Positions 1-9,379 are shown, numbered from the stretch's first letter. The stretch is 64,000 nucleotides of DNA from Carnobacterium maltaromaticum DSM 20342 (GCF_000744945.1 NZ_JQMX01000001.1:2666001-2730000); one strand, 5' to 3'. The notes: a model not told the origin generated them from the sequence alone. A program made the numbers and translations.

Positions 1-1
1 G

Positions 2-562
2 GTAACTCAGAACATTTGGGGAGATCACACAGACCCGTACGGATATTTAGCTCGGTTTGGAATCACAAAAGAGCAATTAGCTAATGACTTGCGGACAGGT
101 ATTTCAGAAGAAAATGCAGCAACGCCAACTGCTCCAATAAAACCAAAAGTGGAAGTTATTGTTATTGCTGGGGGTATCGGAGTAGGAACAAACGTATATG
201 CGACTGTTCCTTCATTAACCAGCTCAAGGAGCCCAAATAGTGCATTCTGGGTAAGTAATTACATCGAAGGTGCATTATCACCTTATGAATTGACCCGTGA
301 TGGAAAAGTGGTAGCATATACAACTCGTGATTACATTCAACGTGTAAATAAACTTCCAGCTAATGTGATTAAAGATGGCTCTAACGTATTTGTTAACAAA
401 CTATCTAAGAGTGTTGATGAAGCTCCTAACGAATCTACTGGATACCAAACCTACTGGGTCGCACAGTATCTAGATGGAGGTAAAAAAGCGCCTTATCGAT
501 TAGTGAAAAACGGAAAGACGGTTGGTTATACCGATCGAGATAATATACAGTTAGTTAAATAA
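2..562 (+). CDS. Phage-type N-acetylmuramoyl-L-alanine amidase, C-terminal part (5' end outside window)
   Basis: The reading frame is open from base 2, so the gene starts left of the window; the ATG-like codon at 89 is internal. The first visible residues, around [19 protein letters not shown], look like the end of an amidase-type endolysin catalytic domain. A short Thr/Pro-rich linker (TPTAPIKPK) follows. Then come two tandem modules of about 40 residues beginning FWVSNYIEG and YWVAQYLDG, each with a K/R-D/N-G-K-V/T-V-A/G-Y core. These are probably cell-wall-binding repeats. The expected role is cleavage of the amide bond between MurNAc and L-Ala during phage lysis. The catalytic zinc ligands are not visible. 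It may be the right end of a prophage or a chromosomal autolysin; the small genes after it are not phage-like. Confidence 0.7.
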   Translation, partial: VTQNIWGDHTDPYGYLARFGITKEQLANDLRTGISEENAATPTAPIKPKVEVIVIAGGIGVGTNVYATVPSLTSSRSPNSAFWVSNYIEGALSPYELTRDGKVVAYTTRDYIQRVNKLPANVIKDGSNVFVNKLSKSVDEAPNESTGYQTYWVAQYLDGGKKAPYRLVKNGKTVGYTDRDNIQLVK

Positions 563-588
563 AAAAATCCCACTAATAATCTAGTGGG
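561..588 (-). terminator. Hairpin with U-run in the minus orientation
   Basis: The arms CCCACTA (569-575) and TAGTGGG (582-588) enclose a 6-nt loop. The A-run at 561-567 reads as a T-run on the minus strand. It is therefore best placed to stop minus-strand transcripts entering the amidase gene; there is no T-run for the plus strand. Confidence 0.5.
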
Positions 589-739
589 CATACATAAGTA
601 AAAAAGTCCTGTCCGAATTTATGTGGGTATTTTGTGGGAACAATATATTTTTATGTGTAAAAATACTGATATATAGCTATAATTCAACCTTATCGATTTA
701 TGGTGAGCGTAGGTAAGTATTTAATACTGCTGAGTTAAG

Positions 740-779
740 TAAAGTTTTAGATTAGGATTAATCTAGAACTTTATTTGTC
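740..779 (+). terminator. Stem-loop in the gap 589-894, possible terminator
   Basis: Two 15-nt arms (740-754 and 759-773) pair with one G-U and a GGAT loop, followed by a T-rich stretch. It may end transcription from the amidase gene. Apart from this I see nothing coding between 589 and 894; a TATATT -10-like box lies near 841 ahead of the next gene. Confidence 0.4.
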
Positions 780-894
780 GTTATATGTATTTGTTCGTAA
801 CGAAACAAACAAAAAACTATGATTTTTAGTGAAAAGTATGCTATATTAAAGAGCATAAAAGGAAGCGTTTTATTAATTGAAAGGTGGGATTTCC

Positions 895-1092
895 ATGAAT
901 CAAATGACAGCTAATGAAATCATTGAATTTTTACAACGTCAAAAAGAAACAACTAAATTTACTTTTAATATGGTCAATCCTGATAATTTTATGATTGTGA
1001 TTGAATTGAAAAATGAACCGGCAGCTTTTATGTTTATCAATGAGAATACAGAAGCAACGTTTGAATTGACAGATGCAAATGAATTACTTTAA
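895..1092 (+). CDS. Small hypothetical protein (65 aa)
   Basis: I do not recognise the family. The ATG at 895 is preferred over the upstream TTG at 877 because AAAGGTGGG lies just before it at the right distance. The product starts MNQMTANEIIEFLQRQKE. It is small, acidic, has no membrane segment or cysteine, and has a mixed helix/strand pattern (FNMVNPDNFMIVIELKNEP looks like paired strands). It stands alone between the amidase remnant and the Fst-like locus. No function is proposed. Confidence 0.6.
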   Translation: MNQMTANEIIEFLQRQKETTKFTFNMVNPDNFMIVIELKNEPAAFMFINENTEATFELTDANELL

Positions 1093-1146
1093 ATAAAGTG
1101 AAAATAAAGAAGTCAGTAGATAGAGAATTCTAAAGATGTTACTGAC

Positions 1147-1175
1147 TTGAAAAGTATTGCTAACCATGGTAAGAT
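1147..1175 (+). promoter_or_regulatory. Promoter of the Fst-like antisense RNA
   Basis: A -35 box TTGAAA (1147-1152) and a -10 box TAAGAT (1170-1175) are separated by exactly 17 nt. The same arrangement, with another sequence, occurs at the second Fst-like locus. Confidence 0.6.
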
Positions 1176-1181
1176 TGAGAT

Positions 1182-1240
1182 AAGAAAAATTCATTGTATA
1201 CACCAAACCCCCATATCTCGCACGATATGGGGGTTTTTGT
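1182..1240 (+). ncRNA. Putative antisense antitoxin RNA (RNA II) of Fst-like locus 1
   Basis: This is inferred from the promoter at 1147-1175 and the bidirectional terminator at 1206-1235, giving an RNA of about 60 nt, near the size known for pAD1 RNA II. It carries TTCATTGTATACACC (1190-1204), which is repeated 14/15 at 1374-1388 over the toxin ribosome binding site and start codon. The RNA could therefore pair with the toxin mRNA start in trans, as in the Fst paradigm. The exact 5' end is not known. Confidence 0.6.
1206..1238. terminator. Bidirectional terminator shared by toxin mRNA and antisense RNA
   Basis: The arms AACCCCCATAT (1206-1216) and ATATGGGGGTT (1225-1235) pair perfectly. T-rich sequence follows on the plus strand. 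This is the overlap region expected of convergent Fst-type RNAs. Confidence 0.75.
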
Positions 1241-1285
1241 TATACTAAGTAAAAAAACATAACGGGTGTTGACAGTTGTCACCTC

Positions 1286-1378
1286 TTATTTATCTTTACG
1301 GTTTAGCCAATAGCCGAAAACCTCTGCAAGTATTGCTACAGTCAAAGGCAAGATAAACGTTACAAGAAACAAATTCAT
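1286..1378 (-). CDS. Fst-family type I toxin, 30-aa membrane peptide
   Basis: The 30-residue product begins MNLFLVTFILPLTVAIL, is one hydrophobic helix, and ends AEVFGYWLNRKDK. This is the Fst/Ldr-type layout: a membrane helix with a conserved mid Pro and a charged C-terminal tail. Such peptides damage the membrane when the antisense RNA is lost. A strong GAGGAGGTG site precedes the ATG. Upstream, CTCAC and GTGAG arms can fold over that site, and GTCACCT near the 5' end can pair with AGGTGAC just after the stop. Both are typical translational locks of Fst mRNAs. An extended -10 (TGCTATACT, 1433-1438 region) serves as promoter. The peptide is too short for routine ORF calling. Confidence 0.75.
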   Translation of the reverse strand: MNLFLVTFILPLTVAILAEVFGYWLNRKDK

Positions 1379-1388
1379 TGCATACACC
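1374..1388. repeat. Direct repeat over the toxin start (partner of 1190-1204)
   Basis: TTCATTGCATACACC matches the antisense RNA copy at 1190-1204 in 14 of 15 positions and covers the toxin start codon. It corresponds to the DR elements that make the two Fst RNAs complementary outside their shared terminator. Confidence 0.65.
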
Positions 1389-1526
1389 TCCTCTCACTAA
1401 GACTAGTCCCTCGTGAGATAGGTGACTCTAAAAGTATAGCATACCATTTTATTGAATGAAAACAGTTATTTAATTAGTTGTCATATTGGAATGATTGTTG
1501 TATATGAAACAAAATGAAGACAATTG

Positions 1527-1567
1527 AAACAAGTTTATCCCTATAATTAGGTGATAAGCTTGTTTTG
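1527..1567 (+). terminator. Hairpin before the PTS operon
   Basis: Arms AAACAAGTTTATC and GATAAGCTTGTTTT pair with one mismatch and are followed by TTGTTATC. No plus-strand gene directly precedes it, so it may insulate the PTS operon. Confidence 0.4.
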
Positions 1568-1570
1568 TTA

Positions 1571-1584
1571 TCTAATCGTTTTCC
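1571..1584 (-). promoter_or_regulatory. cre-like site upstream of the PTS operon
   Basis: Read on the minus strand it is GGAAAACGATTAGA, with two mismatches to the CcpA consensus TGWNANCGNTNWCA. It lies about 90 bp before the first PTS gene, where carbon catabolite control would act. This is inference only. Confidence 0.3.
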
Positions 1585-1673
1585 TACATAGCGGAAATTT
1601 ATTGAGTGGTAGGATTTTGCATAGGGTTGTATGCTAGGAGTAAGAAATCGAAAAGAAAAAGGAGTGAATAAAA

Positions 1674-1979
1674 ATGAAAACGATTTTATTAATTTGTGGT
1701 GGCGGAGCTTCTAGTGGATTTATGGCAGCAAATATGCGGAAAGCAGCAAAAAAGAAAGGCTTAGAGGTATCTATTTCAGCCAGAAGTGAATCTGAGTTAG
1801 AGGAGCATTTGGATACCATTGATGTATTGTTAATTGGACCGCATTTAGCTTATATGGAAGAAGAGGCAAAAGAAAAAGCAGCAAGTTCAGGCAGAGAGAT
1901 TCTTGTTAAGGTTATCCCTCAGAAAGTCTATGGAATGATGGATGGTGTAGGTGCCTTAGAATTATTAGATAGTAAGTAG
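1674..1979 (+). CDS. PTS lactose/cellobiose-family IIB component
   Basis: This cytoplasmic phosphocarrier passes phosphate from IIA to the sugar during uptake. The 101-residue length fits the lactose/chitobiose IIB family. The N-terminal P-loop (ILLICGGGASSGFMA) carries the phospho-acceptor Cys8. It is the first gene of an operon with IIC, IIA, a GH1 enzyme and a PRD activator. It is separated from IIC by 255 bp filled with two dispersed repeat units, which is unusual for a PTS operon. RBS AAAAAGGAG precedes the ATG. Substrate is probably a beta-glucoside; the exact sugar cannot be read from sequence. Confidence 0.88.
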   Translation: MKTILLICGGGASSGFMAANMRKAAKKKGLEVSISARSESELEEHLDTIDVLLIGPHLAYMEEEAKEKAASSGREILVKVIPQKVYGMMDGVGALELLDSK

Positions 1980-1982
1980 TCT

Positions 1983-2198
1983 AGTTCTTATGAGCCAACT
2001 TTTCGAAAAGAAGATAAAATCCCCTCAAAGTAAAAAAATACTTTGTGTGTATTTTCCTATCTTTTTGTCAAGGCCAGCTTTTATGAGTTAGCCTCTCGGA
2101 AGAAAGATGAAATTTCGAGGTGACAAAAAACGTCACATCAAATTTCCCTATTCTTCAGTCGAGCCTGTGCGAACTCAACAAGCTTTTGATAGAGCTAA
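1983..2198 (+). repeat. Two dispersed hairpin-repeat units inside the PTS operon
   Basis: Two adjacent copies of the window-wide repeat begin with CTAGTTCTTATGAGCC (about 1983) and CCAGCTTTTATGAGTT (about 2073). The first has an AAAGTA/TACTTT centre; the second has the GGTGAC/GTCAC centre. They fill nearly the whole gap between the IIB and IIC genes and would be transcribed as strong hairpins, possibly tuning IIB:IIC expression. Confidence 0.75.
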
Positions 2199-2234
2199 CC
2201 GGATCAACAAAATTTTATCGAGGAGGATGAGGAT

Positions 2235-3491
2235 ATGCAAAAAATAATTGATTTTATGACAAATAGTTTTGCACCTAAAGTAAATAAGATTACTAAAAAT
2301 GTTTGGGTTGCATCATTGCAGGACTCAGTTATGGCTATTTTACCATTTATACTAGTGAGTTCGATTGTAACAATGGTTTCATTGATTAATGAAATTGCAG
2401 ATATTATTCCAGATTTGTCTATTATTAATACCTTTACATTTGGTTTATCGGGGATGTTTGTGGCGTTTCTACTGCCTTATTTTATTATGGAAAAGAAAAA
2501 AAGAGGGGATAAGAAGCTATTAGCTGGTTTAACTGGGTTAGCTTTATACTTATTGTTGATTTTCCCTGAGATGAGTACTGATGGGGGATCAATTACTTTC
2601 ACACTTGCACGTTTTGGTGCAGTTGGTATGTTCGTCTCCATTGTTGTAGGAATATTTGTTGCGATTATTATGAATTTATTTTCTAAATGGTCTTTTTTTA
2701 ATAAGGATGAAACAAGCTTACCAGATTTCATTATTGTCTGGTTTGATTCTTTACTACCTATTACTTTGATTATCGTCAGTGGCTGGTTATGTTATTCTAT
2801 TTTCCAAATCGATGTCTTTGATTTAATTGCGATTCTTTTTGAACCCTTGCAAATGTTGGGACAAAGCTTTTGGGGATTTGTTTTAATGGGCTTCTTAATG
2901 GCGTTCTTGTATTCATTTGGAATCAGCACATGGGTATTAACACCAGTATTTATGCCGATTGCGTTAAAAGGAATTGCGGATAATGCCGCACTAGTCGAAA
3001 AAGGCATGGATGCTGTTTATATCAACACGCAAGAAACGTTTTATTCAGGTTGGTGTGCATTTGGTGGGGTCGGTTACACAATGATACTGGCAATATTGTT
3101 ACTTCTCGCTAAATCAACTCGTTTACGAGCTATTGGTAAAGCCACTATTTTACCGTCTATCTTTAATATAAATGAGCCACTTGTTTATGGTGCACCAATT
3201 GTTTTTAATCCAATGTTGATGATTCCTTTTTGGTTAAATGGCGCAATTATTCCGGCGATTACGTATCTTGTATTAAGCACAGGATGGATTTCGATTCCGG
3301 CAAAAGCATTCCAATTATGGTATCTGCCGTATCCGATTTCAACGTATTTAGTCTCGGGTGATATCAAAGGAATCTTCCTTTTTGCACTATTAGCAGGAGT
3401 ATCTTTATGCATTTGGTATCCATTCTTTAAAGCCTATGATAATGCAGAAGTAAAAAATGAATTGGAAGAAGAATTAGCTGTAATTAATTAA
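2235..3491 (+). CDS. PTS lactose/cellobiose-family IIC permease
   Basis: This is the integral membrane transporter of a sugar PTS. The 418-residue protein has about ten hydrophobic helices and the family hallmarks: an N-terminal amphipathic stretch (FAPKVNKITKNVWVASLQDS), and the conserved NINEPLVYGAPIVFNP motif in the C-terminal half, which helps form the sugar site. RBS GAGGAGGATGAGG precedes the ATG. The IIA start lies 17 bp after its stop. It works with the IIB at 1674 and the IIA at 3509. Compared with a typical 430-450 residue celB it is slightly short but complete. Confidence 0.88.
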   Translation: MQKIIDFMTNSFAPKVNKITKNVWVASLQDSVMAILPFILVSSIVTMVSLINEIADIIPDLSIINTFTFGLSGMFVAFLLPYFIMEKKKRGDKKLLAGLTGLALYLLLIFPEMSTDGGSITFTLARFGAVGMFVSIVVGIFVAIIMNLFSKWSFFNKDETSLPDFIIVWFDSLLPITLIIVSGWLCYSIFQIDVFDLIAILFEPLQMLGQSFWGFVLMGFLMAFLYSFGISTWVLTPVFMPIALKGIADNAALVEKGMDAVYINTQETFYSGWCAFGGVGYTMILAILLLLAKSTRLRAIGKATILPSIFNINEPLVYGAPIVFNPMLMIPFWLNGAIIPAITYLVLSTGWISIPAKAFQLWYLPYPISTYLVSGDIKGIFLFALLAGVSLCIWYPFFKAYDNAEVKNELEEELAVIN

Positions 3492-3508
3492 TGAAGGGAA
3501 CAAAAAAT

Positions 3509-5279
<1,771 letters not shown>

Positions 5280-5288
5280 ATGGTTAGT

Positions 5289-5323
5289 CTATAGGAGGTA
5301 GCTTATCTAGCTACTTCCTATAG
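5289..5323 (+). other. Strong stem-loop between GH1 gene and regulator gene
   Basis: Two 14-nt arms (5289-5302 and 5310-5323) pair with one G-U and a 7-nt loop. No T-run follows, so it may be an RNA-processing or stability element rather than a terminator. Confidence 0.5.
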
Positions 5324-5345
5324 GTGTATTAAGGGGGATAGTTAA

Positions 5346-7280
5346 ATGATGAAGAAAGTTACTGAAAATCAATTGATTCATTATTTATTCAGTCAAAATG
5401 GCTGGACAAAGGCATCAATCATTGCTAGTCATTTTCAATTCACTGAGCGTACTATACGAAATAGAATTAATGGGATTAATCAAAAAAGAGTTAAGCCGGT
5501 CATTATTTCTAGCCGTCAAGGATACAAAATAGATGCAGATGCCTATCGTCTCCAAAATAAAAAGCAAGAAGAAATAGTTAATGCTATTCCTGTAACGGTT
5601 AAAGAGCGGCAATTCTTTTTAATTCGCACCTTTCTTTCTTCTGCTAAGGGTGGGGTGAATTTATTTGATTTAGCTGAAATGTTATGTGTTTCGGAGGCGA
5701 CTATTCGTCGTGATATCAAAAGTGTTAAGAAACGTTTAACTAAATTTGATATTCAGGTAGTTTCAAAAGAAGAAGATTATCAAATCAAAGGGTCTGAAGC
5801 ACAAAAGCGCAAGGCAATGACGTATTTAATTTTTGAAGAGTCTAAAAAAACGATGGATCAACGGAAAATGGTTCAGCAATTACTAGGGGATATTGACCTG
5901 TTGGTTTTGCAAGAAATAATCAGTGACACTCTTGAACAGTACGACTATTTTATTAATCAATATTCTTTGAATAATATTTTGCTTCATTTTGCTGTAACAC
6001 TGCAGCGCATGAGGGAAGAAAAGGCGATTGAAGCTGTAGAGGAGAAAGAATTAGATTCAGTTGAGTATCGCATGACGAAGGACATCACGCAAAAAATCGC
6101 ACAACAGTTTGGAATAGTTTTTTCCAATGCTGAAATTTATAATTTATTTTTACTTTTTATTGGAAATACAACATTGACTACCTATGAATCATTGAGTCCA
6201 GAGCATTTGAAGGAGTATATTGGAAATCAAACTGTAGATATTGTGAAAGAGGTATTAGCTGATATTGGTCAAATGTACTTTATTCATCTTAGTGATGAAG
6301 CTTTTACGACTAAATTTATGATTCATGTCAGAAATTTAATCAGTCGTTCAAATTTAAGTAAGTTGTCCAAAAATCCATTACGAGAGGATATGAAACGAAC
6401 CTATCCACTGATTTATGATGTGGCTGTTTCGATTGCGAGTGAATTAGAAAAACGGCTGTTGATTCAAGTTAACGAGGATGAAATTGCGTATATTGCCTTG
6501 CATCTAGGGGCTTACTTAGAATCTGTCACGAAGGAATCGGATGCTGTTAGTTGTGTTATTTTGTGTCCAAGATACTATGATATCCATCAAGGACTTTTGA
6601 AGAAAATAAAAGAAACATATCGGGAACAAATTAATATTCAAAAAATCGTAACGGATATGAGCTCCAATTGGCAAATAATGAAGCCTGAGTTAATTATTTC
6701 AATCTCGCCTTTTTCAGAAGAGGTATCTGCACATTTTGTTTTAGTACATCCTTTTTTAACTGATAAAGATTATAAGAATATTTCAGATGCAATCAGTAAG
6801 GTGAAACAAAATCGCAAGCAAATAAAAATGACAGGCTATATAAAGGAATTTTTTCGTCCTGAATTTTTTTATCGAGGGTTGTCATTTAAACACAAAAATA
6901 AAGCTATCTATTATATGACAGAGCAATTATTTAAAGCTGGTTATGTGTCGTCAGGTTTTACAGAAAAAGTCTTGGCTAGAGAAAAGCTATCATCAACGGC
7001 ATTTAGTGATGGCGTAGCTGTTCCTCATGCATTAAAAATGAATGCAATTAAAACAGCAGTATCAGTTGCGATTTTTGATGAACCGATTGATTGGGATGGA
7101 AAAGTAGTTTATATTGTCGCTATTTTTGCGGTAAATAAAGAAAATCGCCCGATTTTTAGTCCCATGTTTGAAAATTTTATTCGTGTTTTATCAGAAGGAG
7201 ATAATGTCCGAAGTTTGAGTGAATCTGAAAATTATGAGGACTTTACCAGTAATTTAATCCAGTTGATGGGGTCTGAATGA
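5346..7280 (+). CDS. PRD-containing PTS-controlled transcriptional activator (LicR/MtlR type)
   Basis: The 644-residue protein has two N-terminal helix-turn-helix regions (about residues 5-60 and 90-135), two PRD domains with conserved His residues, a IIB-like domain (about 400-480), and a C-terminal IIA-like domain of the mannitol/fructose class containing VAVPHA, a typical phospho-His site. The N-terminal HTHs argue for a DNA-binding activator, not an RNA antiterminator. By family, phosphorylation through HPr and PTS components tells it whether substrate is present. Its position directly after the GH1 gene suggests it activates this operon. RBS AAGGGGG precedes the ATG; a second ATG follows immediately. 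Confidence 0.85.
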   Translation: MMKKVTENQLIHYLFSQNGWTKASIIASHFQFTERTIRNRINGINQKRVKPVIISSRQGYKIDADAYRLQNKKQEEIVNAIPVTVKERQFFLIRTFLSSAKGGVNLFDLAEMLCVSEATIRRDIKSVKKRLTKFDIQVVSKEEDYQIKGSEAQKRKAMTYLIFEESKKTMDQRKMVQQLLGDIDLLVLQEIISDTLEQYDYFINQYSLNNILLHFAVTLQRMREEKAIEAVEEKELDSVEYRMTKDITQKIAQQFGIVFSNAEIYNLFLLFIGNTTLTTYESLSPEHLKEYIGNQTVDIVKEVLADIGQMYFIHLSDEAFTTKFMIHVRNLISRSNLSKLSKNPLREDMKRTYPLIYDVAVSIASELEKRLLIQVNEDEIAYIALHLGAYLESVTKESDAVSCVILCPRYYDIHQGLLKKIKETYREQINIQKIVTDMSSNWQIMKPELIISISPFSEEVSAHFVLVHPFLTDKDYKNISDAISKVKQNRKQIKMTGYIKEFFRPEFFYRGLSFKHKNKAIYYMTEQLFKAGYVSSGFTEKVLAREKLSSTAFSDGVAVPHALKMNAIKTAVSVAIFDEPIDWDGKVVYIVAIFAVNKENRPIFSPMFENFIRVLSEGDNVRSLSESENYEDFTSNLIQLMGSE

Positions 7281-7287
7281 AAGAATT

Positions 7288-7333
7288 AAATCAACTAGCC
7301 TAACGTTATTAAGTTAGGCTTAGTTGATTTTTC
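7288..7333 (+). terminator. Terminator of the PTS operon
   Basis: Nearly complementary arms around AATCAACTA-GCCTAAC and GTTAGGC-TTAGTTGATT are followed by TTTTTC. Confidence 0.8.
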
Positions 7334-7456
7334 TAATAATGTAATGACTTATTATATTCCGTCTGTTATAATTGATAAAAACATATTGGATATTGCGTGT
7401 TATTATAAAGACTTATATACATATAAGTGAGAGTGAAAAAGAAATAGGAGGTAATC

Positions 7457-7891
7457 ATGGAAATAGAAATTAATTTTCAGTTAGTTATTATGTGGTATGT
7501 TGTACTACTTATACATGAATTAGGTCATGTTATTGCAAATAAATTAATTGGTGCTGAACTTGTGTATGTTAGTATTGGCTATGGGCCTGAATTATGGAGT
7601 TTTAAAAAATTTAGAATAAATAAGTATTTTTTTGTAGCTATTGGGTACACAAGTATTATCTATAGAAAAATTAATTCAAAACTTGAATTATCGTTTGCTT
7701 TTCTAAATGGAATACTGTTTTCCACAGTGATCTGGCTCATTATCAATTTATTTTGGGATAATTCATTTGTTCAAGAGTTTAATTTCTGTTTCTATCTACT
7801 AAGCTTTACTGCATTACTCCCAATAAATTACCCGATTGGAGGAAATCCAAGTGATTTCAAACAAGTGTTAGATTTATATAGAAAGGGATAA
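7457..7891 (+). CDS. Small membrane HExxH protein, M50 (site-2 protease)-like
   Basis: The 144-residue product has several hydrophobic segments. In the first is IHELGHVIANKLIGA, an HExxH zinc motif at His20-Glu21-His24. Near the C-terminus NYPIGGNPSDF may supply the third ligand, as the Asp motif does in M50 intramembrane proteases. It is shorter than usual M50 enzymes (over 200 residues) and has no PDZ or CBS domain. RBS AGGAGG precedes the ATG. It stands alone, with no obvious anti-sigma or pheromone partner beside it. Activity is inferred only from the motif. Confidence 0.6.
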   Translation: MEIEINFQLVIMWYVVLLIHELGHVIANKLIGAELVYVSIGYGPELWSFKKFRINKYFFVAIGYTSIIYRKINSKLELSFAFLNGILFSTVIWLIINLFWDNSFVQEFNFCFYLLSFTALLPINYPIGGNPSDFKQVLDLYRKG

Positions 7892-7946
7892 TAGAGCCAT
7901 TCTATTGTTAAAGGAGCGATTATTTTATTATTTTTCACCAAAACTC

Positions 7947-7982
7947 TTGACTTATTTTTACATTGTAACTATAATGGTTACA
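7947..7982 (+). promoter_or_regulatory. Rrf2-gene promoter overlapped by a 19-bp palindromic operator
   Basis: TTGACT (7947-7952) and TATAAT (7970-7975) are spaced by 17 nt. The palindrome TGTAAC-N7-GTTACA (7964-7982) covers the -10 box. The same palindrome recurs at 8491-8509, so the adjacent Rrf2 protein probably represses both. Confidence 0.7.
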
Positions 7983-8002
7983 GATAGAGAGGAAGGGTTG
8001 TT

Positions 8003-8434
8003 ATGAGTATTTCAACAAAGTTTCCTGTAGCGGTTCATGTTTTATCTGTCCTTGCTTTAAATCGGCAAACAACGGTTTATTCAGATTTTATTGCAGCTAG
8101 TGTTAATACAAATCCAGTTGTGATTAGAAGAATTGTTGGTCTTTTAAAAAAAGCGGGACTCGTTGATTCTGCGCCAGGTGTTGGCGGTATTTCGCTAATC
8201 AAGGAACCAACAGATATTACCCTTTATGATATTTATGAGGCGGTTAACCCAACAAGTAAGGATTTATTTACTTTACATCAAGATACAAATCCAAATTGTA
8301 TTGTCGGGAAAAACATTCAACATTCATTAGAAGGCGTGATGCAAACGGCAGAAGAAGCGTTAGAAAATGAGTTAAAACAGGTGACGTTGGCAGATACGAT
8401 TGAAGAGATTCAACAACTTGACCAAGCTACTTGA
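8003..8434 (+). CDS. Rrf2-family transcriptional regulator (YwnA-like)
   Basis: The 143-residue protein has an N-terminal winged HTH (STKFPVAVHVLSVLALNRQ ... NPVVIRRIVGLLKKAGLV) followed by a glycine wing (GVGGISL), as in Rrf2 proteins. It lacks the three-Cys Fe-S cluster motif of IscR/NsrR. One Cys in NPNCIVG is typical of the YwnA branch, whose members may sense thiol stress. It is followed by an NAD(P)-binding protein gene, as ywnA is by ywnB in Bacillus. Two identical-type operators suggest it represses itself and the next gene. Confidence 0.85.
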   Translation: MSISTKFPVAVHVLSVLALNRQTTVYSDFIAASVNTNPVVIRRIVGLLKKAGLVDSAPGVGGISLIKEPTDITLYDIYEAVNPTSKDLFTLHQDTNPNCIVGKNIQHSLEGVMQTAEEALENELKQVTLADTIEEIQQLDQAT

Positions 8435-8490
8435 TTCACAGGATGTATAAGGTTGAACAAGAAACGTTCACCTTTTTATTTTAAATCGAT

Positions 8491-8509
8491 TGTAACTTGA
8501 ATGGTTACA
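8491..8509 (+). promoter_or_regulatory. Second Rrf2 operator palindrome
   Basis: TGTAAC-N7-GTTACA again, just upstream of the gene at 8531. An ATG-like codon at 8501 lies inside this palindrome and is rejected as a start. Confidence 0.65.
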
Positions 8510-8530
8510 AAAAAACAGGAGGAAAATAAG

Positions 8531-9166
8531 ATGAAAATTGGAATTATTGCAGCAAGTGGTAAAGCAGGAACGATGATTATGAAGGAAGCAATCTCAAGAG
8601 GCCATGAGGTTACGGCTATTGTTAGAAATGCAGCAAAAATTACAGATAGCCAAGTGACAGTTTTAGAACGTGATATTTTAGAGATTAGTTATGCAGATGT
8701 AAAAGAGTTTGATATTTTGGTGGATGCATTTAATGCGCCACATGGTCAAGAAGAGTTACATCAAACAACTTTGGCTCATTTAACAAAAATTTTAGCAGGA
8801 CATAAAACACCGCGTTTGATTGTAGTGGGTGGAGCAGGTAGTTTATACGTTGATCCAGCGAAAACGATTCGTGTGATGGACACACCAGATTTTCCAGATG
8901 CCTTTTTACCAACAGCAAGCAATATGGGTACAGCATTTGATGCATTGAAAGCAAATAATGAGATTACTTGGACGTATTTAAGCCCATCAGCGATGTTCTT
9001 ACCTGATGGTGAACGAACTGGCAGCTATACAGTTGGTTTAGACAACTTGTTGGCCAATGCTGCTGGAGCAAGTGAAATATCTTATGCAGATTATGCGATT
9101 GCTTTGCTTGATGAAGCTGAAGCTGGTAAACACATCAATCAACGTTTTACAGTTGGTTCTAAATAA
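8531..9166 (+). CDS. NAD(P)-binding NmrA/YwnB-like protein
   Basis: The 211-residue protein begins MKIGIIAASGKAGTMIMKEA, a Rossmann dinucleotide motif (GxxGxxG variant), and has the extended-SDR/NmrA-like core (GHEVTAIVRN; LIVVGGAGSLYVDP). It lacks an obvious YxxxK catalytic pair in the usual place. Likely a redox sensor or oxidoreductase that binds NAD(P)H. The ATG at 8531 has AGGAGG in front; earlier in-frame codons lie in the operator. Its regulation by the Rrf2 protein upstream is inferred from the shared palindrome. Confidence 0.8.
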   Translation: MKIGIIAASGKAGTMIMKEAISRGHEVTAIVRNAAKITDSQVTVLERDILEISYADVKEFDILVDAFNAPHGQEELHQTTLAHLTKILAGHKTPRLIVVGGAGSLYVDPAKTIRVMDTPDFPDAFLPTASNMGTAFDALKANNEITWTYLSPSAMFLPDGERTGSYTVGLDNLLANAAGASEISYADYAIALLDEAEAGKHINQRFTVGSK

Positions 9167-9188
9167 GAGTGAAAATTTCTAACGAAGC

Positions 9189-9226
9189 AGGCGTATCTAA
9201 AATCAGAAATTTTTTTAGATACGCCT
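9189..9226 (+). terminator. Hairpin terminator after the NmrA-like gene
   Basis: 13-nt arms AGGCGTATCTAAA and TTTAGATACGCCT pair perfectly; only a weak T-rich tail follows. Confidence 0.6.
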
Positions 9227-9242
9227 AGTTTGTGTTCAATAC

Positions 9243-9362
9243 GGCTAGTTTTTATGAGTTAACTCCTCGGAAAAAAGATGAATTTCCAAAAAAAGTAAAA
9301 AAGCAGTTTTCTTGAAATTCACTATTTTTCTGCCGGAGCTAAGTAGCTCAACAAACTTTTAT
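9243..9362 (+). repeat. Dispersed hairpin repeat, single copy
   Basis: It begins GGCTAGTTTTTATGAG, has the AAAGTA...TTTTCTTGAAATT type centre, and ends GAGCTAAGTAGCTCAACAAACTTTT. It lies directly ahead of the lipoprotein gene RBS. Confidence 0.7.
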
Positions 9363-9379
9363 TATAAGGAGAAGATAAG

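Noticed and set aside
1..900. A whole prophage at the left edge
   Set aside because: Only the amidase C-terminus is visible; no integrase, attachment site or other phage gene is in the window, so only a possible prophage end can be stated.
5289..5323. RNA antiterminator (RAT) site for a BglG-type protein
   Set aside because: The stem-loop has no T-run or overlapping alternative hairpin, and the regulator has DNA-binding HTH domains, not an RNA-binding CAT domain.
8501..8530. Upstream start of the NmrA-like gene at 8501
   Set aside because: This codon lies inside the Rrf2 operator palindrome and has no RBS; the ATG at 8531 follows AGGAGG.
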